Positions 57,961 through 64,000 of a stretch of DNA of 64,000 nt are shown here, piece after piece. Positions within the stretch are counted from its first letter, which is position 1, and each line of letters begins with the position of its first letter. Under the pieces are notes generated by a model that saw only the letters and a program-made list of their open reading frames with translations, did not search any database and was not told where the DNA came from. This DNA is from Alteromonadaceae bacterium UBA2620 (GTDB lineage: Bacteria; Pseudomonadota; Gammaproteobacteria; Enterobacterales; Alteromonadaceae), in the NCBI GenBank assembly GCA_002339125.1, contig DDJQ01000111.1:1-64000 (forward strand), written 5' to 3'. A program made the position numbers and the translations under genes.

Positions 57961-59301
57961 TTAAACGCCCTGCCCCACCATAGCATTGGCAAGCTGCCTG
58001 AAGGCGGTGATATTAGCGCCTTTGGCATAATTTACCCTATCGTCTTCTTTGCCTTCTTCGGCACAGCGGTCGTGAATATAGGTCATGATGGCCTTGAGTT
58101 CGTCATCAAGCCGGGCAAAGGTTTTACGCTCAAAAGCGGCATTTTGCGACATCTCCATGCCGGACATTGCAACGCCCCCGGCATTAGCCGCTTTACCCGG
58201 CACAAATACTATACCGGCATCAACGATCAGCGTTTTGGCCTCATGGGTGGTAGGCATATTGGCACCTTCCAGTAAGTATTGACAATGATTGTCTGCCAGG
58301 CATTTTGCCGACGGCTCATCGAGTTCATTCTGGGTTGCGCACGGCAAGGCCACATCGCAGGCGCAGCCCCAGGGCTTTTCACCTTTGAACCAGCTACCGC
58401 CGCGCTCATCGGCCAGCGCAGTAAGAATATTATCTTCGTTCATGCGGTTTTCTATGGCCCAGCGGATGTCGGCGCTACTCAGGCCCTCTTCCTTGATTAA
58501 ACTGCCGCGACTGTTAGATAAACTGATCACAGTGCCGCCCAATTCAGCCGCTTTGAGCGCAGCATGCAACGCCACATTACCGGCACCCGAGATAGCTATC
58601 CGCTTACCTTCAATTGCGTCATCGTTATGTTTAAGCACACACTGCAGCATATAAATTAAGCCAAAGCCGGTGGCTTCGGTACGCACATGGCTACCACCAA
58701 AATCGATGTCTTTGCCGGTAAGACTGCCGCCGAACTCGTTATGCATGCGCCGGTACTGGCCATATAAAAAGCCAATCTCGCGGGCACCTACATTAATGTC
58801 GCCAGCGGGTACGTCGGTTCGCGGACCAATATGGCGCTGCAACTCTTGCATAAAAGCCTGACAAAAGCGCATGATTTCATTGTCGCTACGGCCTTTCGGG
58901 TTAAATTCTGAGCCGCCTTTCGCGCCGCCCATCGGCAGGCCGGTAAGCGCATTCTTAAATGATTGCTCAAAAGCCAGAAATTTGAGTACCGACTCGTTAA
59001 CCGTAGGATGAAAACGCAAGCCGCCTTTATAAGGGCCAATAAGGCCGCTATGCTGCACCCGCCAGCCACGATTAACTTCTACCTCGCCATTGTCATTCAT
59101 CCAGTGCACGGCAAAGTGCACTACCCGCTCTGGCTCACTCAGGCGTTTAAGCACGTTGTAGCGTTTGTAGTCAGCGTGCGCGTTATAAATCGGTATTACA
59201 TCGGCGGCGAGCTCTTTGGTGGCCTGCAAGAATTCCGGGTGGTGCGGGTACCGGTTTTCAATCCACTCGTTAAACTCGTCTAAATTCGATTTCGCTGTCA
59301 T
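57961..59301 (-). CDS. gdhA: NADP-type hexameric glutamate dehydrogenase
   Basis: 446 residues, matching E. coli GdhA length. The catalytic region has GLRFHPTVNESVLKFLAFEQSFKNALTGLPMGGAKGGS with the active-site Lys, then GRSDNEIMRFCQAFMQELQRHIGPRTDVPAGDINVG. The Rossmann motif is SGAGNVALHAALKAAELG, and SLSNSRG follows the second strand, consistent with NADP. The late part has EGANMPTTHEA and AANAGGVAMSGMEMSQN. It aminates 2-oxoglutarate with ammonium to give glutamate when nitrogen is plentiful. It is monocistronic. Confidence 0.96.
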   Translation of the reverse strand: MTAKSNLDEFNEWIENRYPHHPEFLQATKELAADVIPIYNAHADYKRYNVLKRLSEPERVVHFAVHWMNDNGEVEVNRGWRVQHSGLIGPYKGGLRFHPTVNESVLKFLAFEQSFKNALTGLPMGGAKGGSEFNPKGRSDNEIMRFCQAFMQELQRHIGPRTDVPAGDINVGAREIGFLYGQYRRMHNEFGGSLTGKDIDFGGSHVRTEATGFGLIYMLQCVLKHNDDAIEGKRIAISGAGNVALHAALKAAELGGTVISLSNSRGSLIKEEGLSSADIRWAIENRMNEDNILTALADERGGSWFKGEKPWGCACDVALPCATQNELDEPSAKCLADNHCQYLLEGANMPTTHEAKTLIVDAGIVFVPGKAANAGGVAMSGMEMSQNAAFERKTFARLDDELKAIMTYIHDRCAEEGKEDDRVNYAKGANITAFRQLANAMVGQGV

Positions 59302-59499
59302 ACCAATCCTTTAAATAATACAAAACACCCGATTTGTACTGTTTTTTACCCGCGTATGATCATTTTTAAATGCTCTAACGGTTGATTTCATTTACTTTCT
59401 TAGCCAATAGACAGCGTTATTTATTTCTTCCTGGTAGCCTCTATGGATTGGCAGGCATACATTTACCCCTTATACTAAAGGACTAATTTTTCGACAGTT

Positions 59500-62400
59500 G
59501 TGAATGCACCGTTTCTCGCCGGGTCTTTTGCAAGCAAAGTAGTGATGATTGTGGTGCGTGCTTTGTCTAGTTCTAAACGCTTTTTAAAACCGCTTGGCCT
59601 GGTCTGGCTTGGGGTATTTGCGTGCGTTGCCGTCCACGCCAGTGAGACTCAATGGCAAAGCCACGCGCAGCCGGTTTTTCTTTCGCCATTAGGCAACTCC
59701 CCCCCTATTGAAGGTCAGGTTGATACCATACTGGAAGATCAGCAGGGATTTATCTGGTTGGTTGCCGCCAACGGTTTATGGCGCTGGGATTCAAAATCGC
59801 TGGTCCGCGCGCGATTTGAAGGCGCGGATAACGAAGCTCCGGCTCCCCAGGTAAACCATGGATTTAGCGATGCCAAAGGTCGTATCTGGATTGGCACCAG
59901 CAACGGCTTATACCGGCTCACTCCTGGCACCAGTTCGTTTACCGCTGTTGCGCCCGGCCAGTTGCAGAACATAACCGTGCAGGCTGGTACTGTGATTAGC
60001 TTGCCACACACTGACATCGTTATACTCGCCAGCGATCGAACGCTCTATCAGTTTGATACGGCATCAGCGCAGCTTAAACAGCTCCCCATTGCGCCCAATG
60101 CGCGGATTCGTGCACTCCATGTAAGTCAGGCCAATACGCTTTGGGTAGGCACCGACAAAGGCCTGTACCGTAGTGACCTGAACAAAAACCGGTTTGCACC
60201 ATTACAAATTGCACCTGGCTTTCCTGAGGGTATCAGGGTCAGTGCCATTACTTCCACGGCAAAGGAAAATCTCGTGGTTGGCACCGCTGCCGAAGGCTTA
60301 TTTGTACAATCTGAAGCGTCCGGTTTTCGCCACTACACACTCGCACAGGATGACAGCCCCTGGCTGTTTACAGTGACAGAAATTCGCCCCGATGTATTAC
60401 TGCTCGGTACCTTTGGTGATGGATTGATTGAGCTTAATTTAGCCAATCAGACAACACGCCGCTTCCAACACAATCGTTTATTACCGGCCAGCCTTAGCGA
60501 TAATGACATCTGGTCGTTATTTCGCGATTCCAGAGGATTGGTGTGGATTGGCAGTGGCGCCACGCTCAATGTGTATGATGCCGGCAATGTTGCCGTTTCA
60601 CACATTTTTGGTGACAGCGGGCAACCCGAGGGCCTGATGAATCGAAAGGTTCATGCGGTTCAGGCGATAGGAAATAAACTGATTGTGGGTTCCGGTGAAC
60701 ATGGGCTGGAAGAGTTCACTGCCGAACAAGGCACCACCCGGCAACTGTGGCAAAATGGTACTGATCCGGTGGAAACGTTATTTGCAGATCCGGCTGGAAA
60801 TCTCTACGCCTCGGCTAATTTCGCGTCGGTAATTATTCCGCCAAACAGTGCACAACCATTACCGCTAAACGTAGATGGCAGAAGCGCAGCCACTTTTACC
60901 ACCGCTCTGGCCAGCTCGTCTGAAGCACTTTGGATAGGCGGCACCGATGGTTTATGGCAACAGCCAGCAATAGCGACTGAGCCTACCATTCAGTTACTGC
61001 CCGAGCATTTTAGCGAACGTCGCGTGGCGTCGCTGCTGGCAACACCCGACTCGCTCTGGGTAGGTAGCTGGCAAGGGCTGCTTCACGGCAAGTTTACTAA
61101 CGGGTTACTTAACAGTAGCAATATTAAAGCGGTCAACCATCCACGCCTGGCACAACAATTTATTGCCGACTTATATGCCGATAGTCTCGGCCAGCTTTGG
61201 GTGGCAACCAGCGGTGCAGGATTGTTTGTATACACCTCCGAGCACCGCTGGCTTGAATTTACAACTGACGTTGGCCTGCCCGGCGACAACGTTACGGCCA
61301 TCGCCGGTGAGAGTGATAACCAGGTATGGGTAGGCACGTCTCATGGCATTGCGGCCATTGATATTGAGCAAAAACTGCTGCGCGTTATAACCGCCGGACC
61401 CGGTGCCGTAAACAGCCCTTACTCCCGCGCCGCAGCAACCATGACAGCAGCGGGTGATCTGGTATTCGGTGGTAAAAACGGCCTGACTATCGTCTCTCCG
61501 GGAGCATTACCCCGCCAGATGACCCCTTTATCCCTTAACTTTACGCAACTTGAAATAATTACCGCAGATAACCACAAGGTTCATCCGGCGACCACCCAGG
61601 CCCATATTGAAATCAGTGCACTACCCAAACGTATTTCTTTTGAGTTTGTCGCGCTGGATTACCTTGATCCGGAACATTTGCAATACCGTTACCGCCTGGC
61701 CGGCAGTGAAAATAACTGGATCCAACTCGATGCCGATCACCGGATTGTAACGCTCACCGATCCAGCGCCGGGCGAGTACAAACTGGAACTGCAATATTCC
61801 GACAACGTCACCACCTGGCAAAACACAACGCTTAGCCAGCGATTTACCGTGCTCCCCGCGTGGTATCAGACTATCTATGCCAGCATGGCCAGCTTGTTAT
61901 TGTTGGCTATTGCTATTTTTGTTTTGCATCAGTTAGGTCTGCGCCATTACCGGCACCGCCAGAATGTACTGGAGCAAAAAATTGCCGAGCGCACGGCTGA
62001 GCTACTAACCGCTAATGAGAAACTCAGTGAACAGGCGGTCGCTCTGGAGAAAGCCAGCTTAACGGACGCGCTGACCGGCTTACATAACCGGCGCTTTTTA
62101 AATCAGAACATGCAGCGGGATATCAGCCGCATACATCGATACTACAAAGACTGCGAAGCCACCAATAAACGCCTGGATGAGCAGTCTGATATGTTATTTT
62201 TTATTATCGACCTGGATCATTTCAAACGCATTAACGATAACCACGGTCATCAGGCCGGTGATGCAGTGCTGGTAGAAACCCAAAAGCGGTTATCGGCCAT
62301 TTTCCGTGACAGTGATTATCTGGTGCGCTGGGGTGGCGAGGAGTTTCTGGCGGTGGTGCAGGATACGCCCCGGGATGAGGCCTACCTGCTGGCAGAGCGC

Positions 62401-62697
62401 ATAGTTAACGCCGTAAATGCCAGCGATATGAACATTAACGGGCACACGCAGCTAAAAGTAACCTGCTCCGTAGGCTTTGCTGCTTATCCGCTGCACCAGC
62501 AACGATATAGCTTTTTCGACTGGCAGAGCACCGTTGGCATAGCCGATGCGGCGTTATATGGTGCTAAACGTCGTAGTCGCGATACCTGGATGGGCATCAC
62601 CAGCATCAGGACTACGGTTTCAGACAGTACTCTGGAGCTTATCAAACAACAGCCCGCGCGCATATTCGACCATGCTAACGTCCTGGTTCGCCAGTAA
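59500..62697 (+). CDS. Two-component-propeller sensor with GGDEF (diguanylate cyclase)
   Basis: 1065 residues. The start GTG is uncertain (weak ribosome site; later starts possible). A signal or anchor helix (about 33-49) precedes two seven-bladed Reg_prop beta-propellers (about 60-740), recognisable from repeated DxxGxIWLGTxxGLYR-like units such as GFIWLVAANGLWRW, GRIWIGTSNGLYRL and QVWVGTSHGIAAI. A Y_Y_Y domain follows (LQYRYRLAGSENNWI), then a transmembrane helix near 795-815, a coil and a GGDEF domain with GGEEF at 945-949 and the metal motif IIDLDHFKRINDNHGHQAGD. It probably senses a periplasmic glycan or other ligand and makes cyclic di-GMP. Confidence 0.94.
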   Translation: MNAPFLAGSFASKVVMIVVRALSSSKRFLKPLGLVWLGVFACVAVHASETQWQSHAQPVFLSPLGNSPPIEGQVDTILEDQQGFIWLVAANGLWRWDSKSLVRARFEGADNEAPAPQVNHGFSDAKGRIWIGTSNGLYRLTPGTSSFTAVAPGQLQNITVQAGTVISLPHTDIVILASDRTLYQFDTASAQLKQLPIAPNARIRALHVSQANTLWVGTDKGLYRSDLNKNRFAPLQIAPGFPEGIRVSAITSTAKENLVVGTAAEGLFVQSEASGFRHYTLAQDDSPWLFTVTEIRPDVLLLGTFGDGLIELNLANQTTRRFQHNRLLPASLSDNDIWSLFRDSRGLVWIGSGATLNVYDAGNVAVSHIFGDSGQPEGLMNRKVHAVQAIGNKLIVGSGEHGLEEFTAEQGTTRQLWQNGTDPVETLFADPAGNLYASANFASVIIPPNSAQPLPLNVDGRSAATFTTALASSSEALWIGGTDGLWQQPAIATEPTIQLLPEHFSERRVASLLATPDSLWVGSWQGLLHGKFTNGLLNSSNIKAVNHPRLAQQFIADLYADSLGQLWVATSGAGLFVYTSEHRWLEFTTDVGLPGDNVTAIAGESDNQVWVGTSHGIAAIDIEQKLLRVITAGPGAVNSPYSRAAATMTAAGDLVFGGKNGLTIVSPGALPRQMTPLSLNFTQLEIITADNHKVHPATTQAHIEISALPKRISFEFVALDYLDPEHLQYRYRLAGSENNWIQLDADHRIVTLTDPAPGEYKLELQYSDNVTTWQNTTLSQRFTVLPAWYQTIYASMASLLLLAIAIFVLHQLGLRHYRHRQNVLEQKIAERTAELLTANEKLSEQAVALEKASLTDALTGLHNRRFLNQNMQRDISRIHRYYKDCEATNKRLDEQSDMLFFIIDLDHFKRINDNHGHQAGDAVLVETQKRLSAIFRDSDYLVRWGGEEFLAVVQDTPRDEAYLLAERIVNAVNASDMNINGHTQLKVTCSVGFAAYPLHQQRYSFFDWQSTVGIADAALYGAKRRSRDTWMGITSIRTTVSDSTLELIKQQPARIFDHANVLVRQ

Positions 62698-62704
62698 AGC
62701 AGTG

Positions 62705-63571
62705 TCAGCTATGGTTTTTAATATACCGAATGGCCAGCATGTCTATCGGTGTATTTCGTCCCCGGTACTGGTAACGAATAAGGTGGGCCAGCTCTGAGTA
62801 AAGCGCAGTAATTTCGCCCGGCATTTGCGAGGGCTGTTTATCCTGCATGTAATGGAACAGCAATTTAAGCTGATTTTCGCGAACCTGATAGCGCACCAGG
62901 CGATTGAGCGCGGCCTGCCAGTGCCGCCAGTTGGTAACGCGAAGACCGTCAAAATAAAACTGCGCCGCGGGCGCTACCTTTAGCCTTTTACTGGGTGCAA
63001 ACAACTGTTGGTATTCAATGCTGCCTTTAGACAGGCAGGTTACCAGAAAGTCCTCGCCAATCAGTCCGGCGGACAGAGTAATAGCCTCTTCACGTATTTC
63101 GTTGACCAACTCACCTCTCAGGGCGTAAAGCGCGCCAGCCAGCCGCCCCCAGCGCTGCATATTATTAAGCTATTTCACCCGGCTGCGACCATTCGCTGGC
63201 ACCGCCGCAGTAGCCAGCACATGCGAAGTATTTTGTAACGGCGCTAATAGTTCAGGCAACGCGTTCTCAGCCAGATAAATATCACCATCGACAAACACAT
63301 GACAATCAGCCTCACCGGATAACGTTTGCACATAATGATTCCAGCTCGCGGCTTTATCGGCTCTGTCTAACCACACGCCAATAACCTCCGGCTGGTTAGC
63401 ACTGAAACGGGTTACCACCTCGGCGGTGTTATCGGTACACCCGTTGACCAACACGTAAATATGCTGCAGTCCCTCATCAGACTGAGAGAGTATACTTTCC
63501 AGGCAGCGCGTAATCCGTCGCGCTTCGTTATGAGCGAAGACCACTACATTGTAGGTAGGAGTGCCTGGCAT
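62705..63571 (-). pseudogene. Family-2 glycosyltransferase with an in-frame TAG
   Basis: The frame is 289 codons including the true stop. It begins as a GT-A fold: NVVVFAHNEARRITRCLESILSQ, VLVNGCTDNTAEVV, and the nucleotide-sugar/metal motif VFVDGDIYL. Codon 134 is TAG, between GRSRVK and LNNMQRWGRLAGALYALRGE, and the same frame then continues with GLIGEDFLVTCL and a helical tail. The downstream part is a normal GT2 acceptor region. A C-to-T change in CAG would explain it. As read, the product stops after the donor-binding half. Confidence 0.85.
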
Positions 63572-63751
63572 AATAGTCCTTTTTAAATCCTCTTATATCA
63601 ATCTACCGGGTTAGTCGGGCAGTTACAAACTTGCTATTGCCCGCTTGTTGAATACCGCTTGCAGAATTAACGTTGCCGTTTGACGCCTCCCGCATGAATA
63701 GAGGGGCAGTCCGGCGAAGCCAGATAAAGGCTTAAGAGTAATGTTAATTAA
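63572..63751. other. Non-coding stretch after the glycosyltransferase start
   Basis: About 180 bases with no supported gene, RNA or hairpin. It must contain the promoter for the glycosyltransferase and perhaps for the rightward small frames at the window's end. Confidence 0.35.
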
Positions 63752-63913
63752 GAGCCTGGCATTTTCATTGAGGATGAGATTAAACATAGAACAACATGGT
63801 TTACGGTAATAGCGCTAATTGTGATTTTGGGTATTCTGGCGGAGATCGCCGCGCTACGATTTATTGATTTTCAGGCGAATACATGCAAAGCCACGCTGCA
63901 AGGTGATTTATGA
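63752..63913 (+). other. Open frame for a single-span membrane peptide without a normal start codon
   Basis: Between an upstream TAA and a TGA, this frame reads EDEIKHRTTWFTVIALIVILGILAEIAAL and ends CKATLQGDL. The charged lead and clean transmembrane helix look coded, and its TGA overlaps the ATG of the next frame (ATGA). No ATG, GTG or TTG lies before the helix; only ATT codons are in position. Either the start is non-canonical or the gene has lost it. Confidence 0.3.
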
Positions 63914-64000
63914 ACAAGCTCAGCTCCCAGGGAGCCAGCACCACTATCACTATGTCAGACAGCGACTGCCAGCATTTACCCGGATATATCAGTTCTGCAG
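63910..64000 (+). CDS. Unrecognised frame running off the right edge
   Basis: Thirty codons starting MNKLSSQGASTTITMSDSD are visible, polar and rich in Ser and Thr. The ATG overlaps the stop of the preceding membrane-peptide frame, suggesting coupling. Too short to identify. Confidence 0.3.
   Translation, partial: MNKLSSQGASTTITMSDSDCQHLPGYISSA

Noticed and set aside
7424..63172. Full reassignment of TAG to glutamine in this organism
   Set aside because: TAG ends the RND permease (46152) and the CadC-like gene (20068) at normal family lengths, and no tRNA with a CUA anticodon is visible here.
1..64000. CRISPR arrays, tRNA/rRNA genes, transposons or prophage
   Set aside because: I found no regularly spaced repeats, no cloverleaf with GTTCGANNC arm, no transposase or integrase frames and no phage structural genes.

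Overview
The window looks like a piece of chromosome from a marine gammaproteobacterium, most probably of the order Alteromonadales. This is inferred from gene content: several periplasmic sensors, RND pumps, a DcaP-like porin, a TonB-dependent receptor, a PEP-CTERM protein, HD-GYP and propeller-GGDEF proteins, GH2 and GH13 enzymes and a HopJ-family protein. I see no rRNA, tRNA, CRISPR array, prophage or insertion sequence.

Layout. 0-6.5 kb: a TonB_C-domain protein cut by the edge, a four-gene overlapping envelope operon (small secreted protein, MlaA, MMPL/RND transporter, PsiE-like membrane protein), and a BON-domain protein. 6.9-8.9 kb: a DcaP-like porin with an in-frame amber codon, and a LysR regulator. 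9.1-12.6 kb: lactate permease and D-lactate dehydrogenase. 12.7-17.4 kb: a probable copper locus with a decayed PepSY/2Fe-2S protein, an OprC-like TonB receptor carrying the CX3M and HXM copper-ligand motifs, and a RegB/RegA-type two-component system. 17.5-22.5 kb: a secreted TPR protein, a frameshifted CadC-like regulator, an HpaI-type aldolase, a histidine kinase remnant and an atypical SDR. 22.5-31 kb: a penicillin-acylase-family lipoprotein, an MFS pump, a broken KefF-like gene beside an intact Kef antiporter, a solute-binding protein and an AraC regulator. 31-36.4 kb: an acyl-CoA ligase, a BrxR/CapW-like WYL regulator, an amidohydrolase and a membrane AraC regulator. 36.4-39.1 kb: an AT-rich, gene-poor stretch with a PEP-CTERM gene behind a sigma-54-type promoter, a response-regulator remnant and small ORFs. 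39.1-46.2 kb: GST, LysR, uracil-DNA glycosylase-like protein, HD-GYP, S41 peptidase and the ABC-F protein YbiT. 46.2-50.3 kb: an RND efflux pair. 50.6-56 kb: a GH13_18 phosphorylase with LacI-type operator sequences, a GH2 beta-glycosidase and a solute-binding protein. 56.2-63.6 kb: HopJ-family protein, zinc alcohol dehydrogenase, glutamate dehydrogenase, a large propeller-GGDEF sensor and a glycosyltransferase with an in-frame amber codon.

Two themes stand out. One is the copper locus, where receptor motifs, reductase remnant and a His/Met-rich sensor loop point the same way. The other is the number of genes broken by one or two small lesions: three in-frame TAG codons, at least four frameshifts and some truncations. 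This means either recent gene decay or residual sequence errors; the raw reads would decide.
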